Shown one piece after another: positions 55,128 through 64,000 of a DNA stretch of 64,000 bases. A program made the translations under genes and the position numbers. Source of the stretch: Anthostomella pinea (taxonomy: Eukaryota > Ascomycota > Sordariomycetes > Xylariales > Xylariaceae); assembly GCA_963556695.1 (NCBI GenBank), contig CAUWAG010000003.1, forward strand, positions 5,642,001-5,706,000, written 5' to 3'. Each line of letters begins with the position of its first letter. Within the stretch, counting starts at the first letter, position 1. The notes below the pieces were generated by a model. The model saw only the letters and a list, made by a program, of their open reading frames with translations, made no database searches and was not told the DNA's origin.

Positions 55128-55799
55128 CTACCTATATATTATCAGTCGGTACCATCTAGATAGCAGTGAACCCGAACTTCCAATGTCATCGAAGAGACTC
55201 GAGGCACGTTGAAGATGGTCAAGGTGCTCTTCGGCAGATGTTGAATAAATGACGATATCGTTAATATACGCGGTCGCGAAGTTAGCGAACTTTGCCAACT
55301 TCCTGTCCATAATATTCGAGCGTGGCCTGGGCTGTTTCTGAAGCCCACGGGGCTACGTGGACACCCCGAGGCCTCGTGGAGATATGATGACCATTCGCTT
55401 CCTATGTACCACGACGGCAGATATCACCCCGTCGCCAGCACCTCTCTCCCTCTCGAAGATATTCACAGCCGAGATTGAGCCTTCCAAAGCAACGACCGAA
55501 GTACCGCCGCCCCCTGCTCGTACGGCGGTCACCAAGCGCAAGGAGGTCGTCACACCCGCTTCCCACCAACAGACTGCCTTTGGGAACAATTCACGCAAAG
55601 CACGACTCATCAGAGAGCATCTGGGGCCAATGGCCAGCGAGACGAAGCCTCTGTCGAAGTCTCCGTCGAAGCCGGTGTCGAAGCCTCTATCGGAGCCTGT
55701 GCGTGGATAAACTGGAAGTTGTTGGAAGAACTTGGAGCCATCGACGACGGTGATATGCATGCACCTGTGTAGCTTCGCGATGGCAGTTTCCTGCGTAGG
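55128..55799 (-). mobile_element. Ty3/gypsy reverse transcriptase fragment
   Basis: On the minus strand, PTQETAIAKLHRC and ITVVDGSKFFQQL (55700-55799) match the start of a Ty3-type reverse transcriptase. ISPRGL, GFRNSPGHAR, MDRKLAKFANFATAY and INDIVIYSTSAEEHLDHL (55130-55390) match its catalytic region. The active-site YxDD is changed to YIND. The two parts are separated by about 310 bp of unrelated sequence. Upstream reverse transcriptase sequence seems to resume at 58052, beyond the DNA transposon. It is dead by frameshifts and stops. Confidence 0.75.
55390..55710 (+). other. Plus-strand coding-like insert within the RT fragment
   Basis: The plus frame reads TTTADITPSPAPLSLSKIF, ATTEVPPPPARTAVTKRKEV and KARLIREHLGPMASETKPL, ending with a KS/PSKPVSKPLSEPV repeat and a stop at 55710. 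It is uninterrupted for about 105 codons, Pro/Thr/Lys-rich, and lies opposite to the surrounding retrotransposon. It might be a captured gag-like or host coding fragment. No family recognised. Confidence 0.4.
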
Positions 55800-58053
55800 T
55801 ACCATCCCCCCCCCCTACACCTCGTACACCCCCACATCTCGTACAGCAAAACCCCACCACCACCACCTAAACACTATATGTTCACTTATACGCTTTCAGC
55901 CCGACATTGAAGCTATTCAGAATGTATTTAGTGCTCTAGGTAGCCCTGATCCTAAGGTTTAATCCAATATAGAATTTACCCCGCGCGACCTACGTGGTTG
56001 GCTGTCTATTACTCCGCGTTTCCTACCCCGAATAGAGATTTTCGGGTGCTGGAGCCTTGTCTGAAGCCTTATTCTGTATGCACCGCAGCATCGTATAGCC
56101 GCCTAAAATGCCTCCCAAACCGTATACAGAGGATCAGGTGGCAAATGCCATCTTAGATATCACGAATAAGGGCCTTTCACTGCGAAAAAGCGCTCAAAAA
56201 CACGGCGTCCCTGTTACAACGCTCTCTGACTGACTTAACGGCAAGCCCTCAAAAAGCGAAGGCCATATACACCAACAGAGACTCTCCCCTGCTCAACAAA
56301 GCACTATAGTCAACTGGATTTTGCGTTAGGAGAAGCTAGGACTAGCCCCTTCGCACTCCCTGGTGCGTGAGATCATCGTGAAGGTGTTGAAAAAGAACGG
56401 AGATTCAGGCCCCCTTGGAGACCATTTCATAACCAGCTTCAAGCGCCACAACTCCCAAATAAAGACCAAAATTGGCAAAAGGATGTATTCAGCGCGCTTT
56501 AAGGGCTTCACGCCAAAGGCAGTTAACTGGTTCTTTGAAATCTTAGAGGATTACGGCTGGGTCAAGCCAGAAAATACGTATAATATCGATAAGGGCGGCA
56601 TCATGGCGGGTTTTGGTAACTATAACTAACCCTTTAAGTATACAGAAATTCTAATTAGCTTTATAAGCATTGATTTTTTGATTTTAGGTAGTTCTGTTAC
56701 TAAGAAGGCCTTCTTAAAAAGCCCTCAAAGCCGTAGCTGGACCTCCTTTATCGAGGCCATTTCTGCAACTGGAAAAATCCCCAAACCAGGTATTATTTTC
56801 AAGGGGAAGGACCTCCAGGCCCAGTGGTTCATTGAGGAGTTTCGGAAGACCGCCAATTAGTATTATATAGGCACAGAAAACGGCTGGACTTCGAATAACA
56901 TAGCCTGCCAGTGACTAGAAGATGTCTTCATCCCATAAATAGACGAGATATGAGGAAAAGATCAGACTGAGCCTATTCTTTGAATACTAGATGGCCATGG
57001 TAGCCATACCTCCCTCTGTACGTATATGATTTTTCTTATCTAATATAGACTTTCTTTATTTCTTTCTTGATTTAATAAGGGCTAACATATGTTGTAAGGA
57101 CGAATTCATGACTACTTGTTATTTTGCCAATATATTGCTCTGTTTCTTCCCTGCGCACACTAGTCACAACATGCAACCCCTAGATAACGGGCCCTATAAC
57201 GCCTTGAAGGCTCACTACCAGAAATTCCTCTCAGCTAAATCCTCTAATGGATGCCTCGCCTGTTAACAAGATCAATTTTATTCGGTGCTATAGCCAGGCC
57301 AGAACTACTGCTTTTATTAAGGTAAACATCCTCTCTGGCTTCAGAACGACTGGATATTATCTTATCAGCCGCAGGAAGTGCTTAGCGCATCCATAAATCC
57401 AGGAAGAGAAGCAGAAGACCCCTGAGCCTGAGACCCCTGAAAGCTCTGAACCAGAGGACCAACGGACCCCTATTACGAGCCGCCAGATCATGAATTTTGG
57501 CAAAAATAAGTCTCTTGGCACCCGGCTGAAGTACAGGAAGATAGCCACTGCGTTCGAGACTAAGAAGACTGACCTTGTTATCAAGGACAGGAAGATCAAG
57601 GCCCTGAAGGCTGAACTGGAGCGGCTACAGCCAAAGAAGCGGCAAAAGATCCCTAATCCTAACAAGAAGTTCAGAATAGTCACGGAGGTACTAAGTATGG
57701 GTGGTAACATCACCCCTGGTGCCTCTGCGAATGTACCAGACGTTGTGGTTGATAATGACGAGGAAGAAGAAGAAGAAGACGAAGACTCGGCTGAAGAGGC
57801 CGCTTTGGAGGCCATATATGAGCTTAGGCAGACCCATTCGGGACGATCCATTCGGGCGCCCACTAGATATTACGAATGAGCAGCTTCTGCGCTCTCGAAT
57901 GATAATTTTGCTGAATTCCTCTGACCTGAATGACTTCTTTTACATGTGGGTGAAGAAGGGGTGGTTTTGGTGGTGGTGGTGGGGTTTTGCCGTACGAGAT
58001 GTGGGGGTGTACGAGATGTGGGGGGGGGGGGGGGGGGGGGGGGGGGGATGGTA
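55800..58053 (+). mobile_element. pogo/Fot1-like DNA transposon, inactivated
   Basis: A 2.25-kb element, 55802-58051, flanked by TA at both ends. Its terminal inverted repeats of 60-90 bp start CCATCCCCC and include subterminal CACATCTCGTAC and GCAAAACCCCACCACCACC. The right arm has a long G run. The transposase frame starts near 56107 (MPPKPYTEDQVANAIL, an HTH of the psq/CENPB type: LSLRKSAQKHGVPVTTLSD). It continues with DDE-type segments YNIDKGGIMAGFG, IFKGKDLQAQWF, ILDGHGSHTS and MQPLDNGPYNALKAHY, and a C-terminal coiled part with Glu-rich run. Stops at TLSD*LNG, WILR*EKLG, IACQ*LEDVF and others, plus a shift near 56990-57100, inactivate it. Most stops fit C-to-T or G-to-A changes. Confidence 0.85.
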
Positions 58054-58384
58054 AAGGAAATGGCAAACCGTTACCGCGCCAAGCTGAGCGGGCATGAGGT
58101 ACACCGAATCAAGACCGCTCAACGACAGTCATGCAGGTTTTGGAACTGCCAATGGCATGGCAGAAGGAAACAGTGACAATTTGTATGTCCCACGTTATGA
58201 TCTTGAGGCTTCTCCCACTGTCGATTGCGACCTTCTGGCTCATTTCTGGCCTGGTGGAAGTTGCTGGGTAGGGAAAGGAGGCGCAGCCTCGACCACACGT
58301 TTGAGTTCTTCGTGGGATGGTGGGCACTACCTAATACAAGGGAAAAGTAACCTTGTTCACATCACTGAGATCGTACTGAAAGTA
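58052..58384. other. Retrotransposon edge and unassigned DNA
   Basis: The minus strand of 58052-58125 reads VTVCHFLY and appears to be the upstream end of the reverse transcriptase interrupted by the DNA transposon. The rest has no readable motif. Confidence 0.4.
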
Positions 58385-60094
58385 ACCAGTGGTAAAAGCA
58401 CCTCTTCTTCCATTATTCCGCCTCCTAGGTTGCTTATTACCCCAGTTTAAATCATGCTTATACTGTTTTTTATTTTTGCCCCATTTTCAACTTAGTGGGC
58501 TCCGTCGCTCATCTGTTCCCAGCGCCAAAGGGCCAATACCCGTAGGGCAGGAAGAAACCGACACCAGGCCGAATCTTCGTGGAAGGGGACGATGGGGAGT
58601 GCATATCTTACGAGATACAGGTGCTGCTGCAACGACGCATCTCGACCTAGCACATCCACAGCTGCGATACTGATCTGGTAAAGTCCTTGCTACCTTAGTG
58701 TGAAGTGCTCCCTCGCTCCTCCTCTTGCTTCGCTATTCTCTTGCGTTGATTTCTCTTGCCCTGTTTTTTTCTCGTTAACCATTCCTATAATACCTTGTGC
58801 AATTGAAGGACTATTCACCGAAAGACGACCAGCAGTATACGAGACTGCTCTAATAGGTAGAGAAAATCCTCGCAGCTAAAACCTACCAGTGGCATAATCA
58901 CTCCTCCCGGTGTCATTCCACCCTTCGAAGCGCTTATCACACCTGTCAAAGACGTGCTTATACCGTTTTGTTCTAGTAGGCTAGGTCTCTGACGATATTT
59001 GGAACCCGATCACCTTGTCGATAAGGCATGTTTGCTATTGCATTACTTCTGCGACTGACAGGCAAAGCGGGATCGTCCTGATCAGGAGCCGTAACGAAGG
59101 TTGGTCTTATTGCTTCCATCCAGAGATACCATCTCAAACCACGCTGGTGAAGTTCCTCCTCAATTTCCCGGGGCATCCGTCCCAGCTGATGACATCGTAG
59201 AAGTAAGGAGAATCAGCTCGACGGTGCTCCCGATCTCTTCGGCCGGCAGCGTTCTTGGTCCATGCCTTGATCTGTTGGTGTCCAGCCTGTCGCGATCAGC
59301 AGTCAAGAATCGACCCAGACCAACCAATCTCCAAACGATCAATCTTCCCGCTCTCGCAGCCGGGATAGTCTTGGATGGTCGGATTGTCGTCTGTCGTGTT
59401 CCGATGCCAATAGACTTCTTTTTGGCTGGCCTGTCTTATTTTTTCGCCCATTTTAAACTTAGAGAATATCTCCCAGCTAAAACCTATCAGTGGCATAAGC
59501 ACTCCTCCCGGTGTTATTCCACCCTTCGCAGCGCTTATTACCACAGCCGAAAACGTGTTTATACAATTTTTCGATTTCTACCTACCTTTAACTTAGAGAA
59601 AACTTCGCAGCTAGAACTTACCCGTGGTATAAGTGTGCCTTGTGGTAGCGGTATCCAGAATAAGGACCAGGGTCACGATAGGTGGCTATTGGTCTGGATT
59701 CTGGAAGTTGCTTGATTGAAAGAAGGGATGGGTGGTGTCCCCATCCCAGAAGTAGCTATCATCCCAGTTGGGTACAAATCAGGTACAAACGGGTACCCGT
59801 TGGGCTCCAAGGTACCTTGTATCCTGGTCCGTGACCCATCCGTCATTGTGGCTGGAAACTGGGTTGAGGAGCCACATAAGCACTCCTCCCGTTATTATTC
59901 CACCCTTCGTAGTGCTTATTACCCCCGGTAAAAACATGCTTATACCGTTTTTCAATTCTTGTTTAATTCTAACTTGGAGAAAAATTTGCAGCAAAACCTA
60001 CTAATGGTATAAGCACTCGTCCCGTTCTTATTTCACGGGCCAAAACGTTTATTACCCCAGCCAAAGACGTGCTTATACCGTTTTTTACTTTTCA
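58385..60094. repeat. Five dispersed copies of a palindrome-ended repeat
   Basis: Copies lie at about 58385-58494, 58855-58975, 59440-59635, 59875-60000 and 60000-60094. Each core is about 75 bp. It starts GG(T/C)ATAAGCACTCCTCCCG, passes ATTCCACCCTTCG and GCTTATTACC, and ends GTGCTTATACCG, so its ends are inverted copies (ATAAGCAC and GTGCTTAT). Between cores lies a linker of about 55 bp, T-rich then AACTTAGAGAAAA..CGCAGCTAAAACCTA. All copies have the same orientation. No coding frame. They may be subterminal repeats of a lost transposon or an amplified MITE. Confidence 0.75.
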
Positions 60095-60184
60095 GTCACA
60101 TTGCATCAACACATCAATTCAGCAAGCAAAACTCCCATTTGGTGGTATCTCGAGCTCCTATACTCCGTACAAAAAGCCAATCAC

Positions 60185-62491
60185 TTATTCAGGCGGAGGG
60201 AACCTTCCTCCAGCCCGCCGTGGCTCCATTTCGGCAACTTGCTCCCCAATGAGAGCCAGATGCTCTCCTAGACTCCCAATGAGTCTTCTCATCTCGTCCG
60301 CCACTTCCTGGCCCGATGCCCGGGCCTCTAACACGTGCGAGGCCGGCGGAGCAACGTGAGGGAGCCCCTGGCTCCCGTTTTGAGCTATTGGGGCCTTTGT
60401 GGCTGGATGGGAGACTTCAGGGACAGCTGGAGCGTCTCTAGCAAGGTCTTGGGCGAATTCTGAGTCTGCGGAGACGTAGATGGACGGCTCTCGGTTGGTG
60501 AAGGGCAAATCTGCGTATACAGAGGCGTGCCGTTCCAAATCGAAGGGCCCAGCGCCCCCCATTTCGGATCCTGTGATAGATCCGACGTCAGAGTGCGAGG
60601 TAGAAGGTCGTGTGAGCAGCTCGGGGATCGTTGGTTCCGGCATGCTCATATCCAGGTCTATGAGACTGCTGACTGACATCCTGTTACTGGCTTCGCGCTG
60701 CCCTGAGGGCTCATAACCCTGCGAGGGCAGTCCGATCGGCGCTGTCTCCATGTGCTGCAGCCTGGGACGGCCTTCATTGAAAGGGAAGTATGATACTTCA
60801 GGGTTTGCGGATGCAGGAGGAATGCTAGTGGGCCAAGACCAGTCAGGGGCATGACGCCCGTTATCATGGTCCGCTGGATCGCTCAAAGGCGCTCGGCTAG
60901 TAGTAGGGGACTCGCTGGCGGCCGAGAACGACCAGTTATTGTCCATCGACGCTCTTGGGCCTGGTCTTGCGACCGGACCTGGTCTGATAGTGCTCAAATC
61001 CGCAAAGCTCGAAAGCTCTGCACCACCGAGAGACGCGTCCAGGTCGATGAGAGACTCTCTGACGCCAGCATGAGCAGTGTCGTCTCGCAAAGGAAGGTCT
61101 GATGTAGGCGGTTCTGTGACTGGAGCCAACATTGGACGGCCGTAGTACATCCTGGAGTTCTCATCGTAGTTGGAGATGGTGTTCGGATCAAAAACTTTCT
61201 CGAGTGGAGCCTTCATCGCAGCAAGCGCCTGGGGAGGGGGTCGTCGACGTCCCCTAGGCTTCGGCCGAGCTGTATCCTCACCACCAAAGCTCGTGGGAAA
61301 CTCAATGCCAGTACCGTAAACCTCTCGTACTGCTTCAATTTCGGATTGGCCATCCGCGTCGTTGTGTATCTGCTCATCAAACGCAAGAGTTGTTGAGAAG
61401 TTCCACTCATCCGCTGCAAGGGAGGTTGAGCCAACGTCTGCCGGTCCTTGTGCTCCAAATCCTGCAAAGAGAGACTTCCTGCTTCCACCACGGTCTTCCC
61501 AGAGCTTGTATGCCGTGACGAGGTTTGAGAGAGATGATGTCGGGTAGTTAGAGCTGGTGTTGAAGAGGTAAGGGTGCTGCTGAATCTGTTCGATGGACGG
61601 ACGTTTAGAAGGGTCATCTTCGAGGCAGAAAGCGACCAGGTTCTTGAGATTTTCCGAGTACTGGTCTCCATTGAGGCGAGGTAGGTGTTCTCGTAAGTAG
61701 TTACCAAACTGATGCATTCCGACATTCGCGCGGACGTTAGGTGGCAATCCTGAAGCAATCTCGTAGACCATTGACCCAAACGCCCAAATGTCGACCTCTG
61801 TTCCGTATTGTGCGTTCTGGTCAAAGAGTTCCGGGGCCATCCAGTGCAGGGTTCCGATGAACGTTGATCGCTTGTCCACCTTTGTCTCCATCATCCCTGC
61901 GACACCGAAATCACAGAGCTGAACAGCTCCCACCTCGGTGATCAAGACGTTTGCGCACTTGATGTCGCGATGAATGATCCCCTGCTTGTGAACCCAGTGA
62001 ATGGCCAGTGCAACTTCGCGTAGAATAGGGATGATCCATTTCTCCTGCAAACCGCCCGGTGCTGTCGGTTTCATGAGAGTCGCCACGCTGCCACCAGCAC
62101 AGTACTCTGTTACCATCCACATAGATTGGCCGACGGGCAACGCTTCAATGACTGTGTTTATGTTCTCTGCACCGCCTTCACTCAAGAGTCTTAGTGCATT
62201 AATCTCCTTGAGGAACTCACTGTATGTGTCTTGCAGCTTTGGGTTGAGTGTATCCTGCTCGTCGACATCGATGATCTTGACGGACACCACGTTGGAAGTC
62301 TTCAAGTCGTTGGCTTTATAGACGCGACCAAAGCTTCCCTTTCCAATGAGCTCAGTTAGGCGATACGAGGGAACGGGCTTGTTCGCTCTGGTGCACTCTT
62401 CTTGAACAGCCGCTTGCATTTTCTGGGCATCTGCGACAGCCTTTTGCTTCGCTGCCGTACCGCCCGCCCCATAGACTTGCAGTGACGCCAT
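60185..62491 (-). CDS. STE20/GCK-family serine/threonine protein kinase
   Basis: A single long exon from ATG 62491 (MASLQVYGAGG), 768 residues. A kinase domain covers residues 45-310: glycine loop ELIGKGSFGRVYKA, catalytic loop HRDIKCANVL, DFGVAG and the STE20-type signature FIGTLHWMAPEL. Kinase spacing and the TVIEALPVGQSMWMVTEYC hinge suggest a germinal-centre-like kinase, but I cannot assign it to SID1, KIC1/POD6 or another named clade. The C-terminal 450 residues are disordered and Ser/Pro-rich, with two SLIDLD motifs. An ATG at 62557 is in frame, but CTAAC and CACCAG just before 62520 look like the end of a leader intron, so the inner start is preferred. Confidence 0.85.
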   Translation of the reverse strand: MASLQVYGAGGTAAKQKAVADAQKMQAAVQEECTRANKPVPSYRLTELIGKGSFGRVYKANDLKTSNVVSVKIIDVDEQDTLNPKLQDTYSEFLKEINALRLLSEGGAENINTVIEALPVGQSMWMVTEYCAGGSVATLMKPTAPGGLQEKWIIPILREVALAIHWVHKQGIIHRDIKCANVLITEVGAVQLCDFGVAGMMETKVDKRSTFIGTLHWMAPELFDQNAQYGTEVDIWAFGSMVYEIASGLPPNVRANVGMHQFGNYLREHLPRLNGDQYSENLKNLVAFCLEDDPSKRPSIEQIQQHPYLFNTSSNYPTSSLSNLVTAYKLWEDRGGSRKSLFAGFGAQGPADVGSTSLAADEWNFSTTLAFDEQIHNDADGQSEIEAVREVYGTGIEFPTSFGGEDTARPKPRGRRRPPPQALAAMKAPLEKVFDPNTISNYDENSRMYYGRPMLAPVTEPPTSDLPLRDDTAHAGVRESLIDLDASLGGAELSSFADLSTIRPGPVARPGPRASMDNNWSFSAASESPTTSRAPLSDPADHDNGRHAPDWSWPTSIPPASANPEVSYFPFNEGRPRLQHMETAPIGLPSQGYEPSGQREASNRMSVSSLIDLDMSMPEPTIPELLTRPSTSHSDVGSITGSEMGGAGPFDLERHASVYADLPFTNREPSIYVSADSEFAQDLARDAPAVPEVSHPATKAPIAQNGSQGLPHVAPPASHVLEARASGQEVADEMRRLIGSLGEHLALIGEQVAEMEPRRAGGRFPPPE

Positions 62492-64000
62492 ATCGTCTGG
62501 TAGTAGAACTCCGGAGGAGATTCGTTGCTGGTGGATGGTTAGTATGAGTCTCGTCATAGAACAAGTTCACTTCCAGGGTCAGTCAACATTTGCAGGGACG
62601 AAACAGATGTGAATGAAAAAAACAGCAAAAAGTCAGGGATAATAAGCACAAAAGGCAGTGGGATAAACAGCCGTGATGTGATTCTTACATGCCTGGTCAT
62701 CGGGATTGTCATGACTATGGGCACCGTGTATGCCGGCGGCGGGATGACCCCTTCACTTCTGCGATCGCATAGGGCCCCGCGAACCCTCGGATTCGGTTCG
62801 AGGAAGTTCGAGTCCATTGCGGCGGCGCTCTCCCATCTCAAGCTCTTTGAACGGCGTGGAAACAAGCAGGCGGGCGGACAGGCGAACGCAGATAAGAGGA
62901 AAAGAAAGGTGGAAGTTGGAGAAATCATACTCACAGCAGGTCGGCGACGAGCCGTAGACCAAGACGAATCCCTCGTGGGTGCTCAGCTTGATACCCCAGG
63001 CTCACACCGTTGTGAACTTGCTCCTCAAGTCCGGGCGTATGAAAACGAAGCTCCCAGCTCGACACTGTCGAGTGTCAACACGCCGGAGCCCGCAACCGCA
63101 CTCCTCGACGCTGGAGCCGGCCAAAAGCGTCGGAGTTTTTCGGTGATCTCCAATTACCATGTACTTCGTCTGTATACGAGCGCTGGTATAGATGCAGCCT
63201 CTTGATGTTGTTCGACAGATGGCCGGAGCTGATGCTGGTGGATGAGCCGTGATGAAGTTGTCTGGAGTTTGGATTGTAGTTTTGGAGCTGGCTGGCTGAG
63301 CTCCCAATTGATATTTGAGGAATGCCTTGGGGCTACTGGGGTACTAATCGCGGCCCGTGCCCACGCTAGGCCCGACGTGGGGAGCTATGACCTGGTAGTC
63401 GGGCCAATCAACATCGGGTGTCTGACCTCACCCGAAACGCAAGGTTGAGGCTGGTCTCTCCTATTCAGCCACGGCACTGTAATTCCATGTCAAAGCTGGG
63501 ACAATGGCAAGCCACGATCTCATGGACGCCTTGGTCATGCGGGTGTTGGGTAAATATGTTGGGGCCTTTATTTGGCTCATTTAATTTCGTCTGCAACTTT
63601 CTCCATGCGTCTCTTCAAATGCTACAACCCCACCAAGGCCGTGGGTCCGCTCATGATTCAACCGTGTGTGTATTGGTAGTCATGTCAAGGTACAGCATCT
63701 CATGAAGCTGGGCAATCAGACCATGGGATATTGAGGTCGATACAGTGGCACATAGTTAGATCTCCAGCATCGTTCGGAACCGTGTGTTACTTGGGATGCC
63801 AGCCCTTCCGGTGTAAGAAGTCAGGGGCATTTACCAGGATCAGTTAAGTATACCATTGGTACCCATGGCGCCAGAATGAGCATGATTTGGTGAATGTCTT
63901 TCATGATTATGCAGCATCGGCGATGCTGACGTGCTTACATGAGGCTGCTCCGTCCGCCAATCTCCATGCTGCCCTGACCGTCTCGCATCTCGCCGCTTCG
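62492..64000. other. Kinase leader and promoter; right edge
   Basis: The first 450 bp are pyrimidine-rich on the minus strand with GTGAGT and CTAAC-CACCAG, fitting a spliced 5' leader of the kinase. A 198-codon plus-strand frame here (62609-63205) has no motif and is probably antisense. Beyond 63250 nothing is recognised. Confidence 0.4.

Noticed and set aside
58015..58050. G-run as a telomere or telomeric repeat
   Set aside because: It is a homopolymer at the end of a transposon inverted repeat, not a TTAGGG array.
62609..63205. 198-codon plus-strand frame upstream of the kinase
   Set aside because: No motif, mixed composition, and it lies opposite the probable spliced leader of the kinase.

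Overview
This window looks like nuclear DNA of a filamentous ascomycete (Pezizomycotina, most likely a Sordariomycete). Genes carry short GT-AG introns of about 50-140 bp with CTAAC-type branch sites. The conserved genes are fungal or generally eukaryotic: a class III chitin synthase, an eisosome PilB-type protein, VTC4, RMT2 and a fungal hexokinase. There are traces of repeat-induced point mutation (RIP) and typical fungal transposons. No prokaryotic, rRNA, tRNA or CRISPR feature was recognised.

Layout. 0.4-5.7 kb: a broken small secreted-protein ORF (-), complex I 49-kDa subunit (+), and a Cys/His-rich orphan (-). 5.7-9.6 kb: gene-poor DNA with a possible small secreted protein and a RIP-like AT-rich scrap. 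9.8-11.2 kb: a DUF3669-type pseudogene. 11.5-21.1 kb: a housekeeping block on the minus strand, RPC40, COQ6, PilB, a His-rich small protein and OST1. 21.9-23.5 kb: an AT-rich, RIP-like island holding an apparently unmutated solo LTR. 24.2-33.9 kb: hexokinase (+), RMT2 (-), VTC4 (+), and a cystathionine gamma-synthase-like gene (+) that seems frameshifted. 34.2-38.3 kb: a graveyard with a short-chain dehydrogenase remnant, a second DUF3669 gene with a stop, a 5'-truncated Tad-like LINE with a 14-bp target duplication, a MITE-like inverted-repeat element, and an unknown pseudogene. 38.65-41.88 kb: chitin synthase (-). 43.4-45.2 kb: an acetyltransferase remnant and an unknown gene with one in-frame stop. 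45.8-50.8 kb: UBA3 (-) and TEL2 (+), divergent. 51.6-54.5 kb: a dehydrogenase scrap and an intact cytochrome P450 (+). 55.1-60.1 kb: a pogo/Fot1-like DNA transposon inserted into a Ty3/gypsy reverse transcriptase, then five copies of a short palindrome-ended repeat. 60.2-62.5 kb: a STE20/GCK-family kinase (-).

The intact genes are unrelated core functions (respiration, ubiquinone, RNA polymerase, N-glycosylation, glycolysis, polyphosphate, cell wall, neddylation, telomere/PIKK regulation), so there is no metabolic cluster. The most informative theme is genome defence. Transposon remnants and paralogous or accessory genes carry C-to-T type nonsense changes (CAG to TAG, CAA to TAA, CGA to TGA), while the core genes between them are intact. 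All splice sites were assigned by eye from reading-frame continuity and motif conservation. Family names come from recalled conserved motifs, not from a database search.
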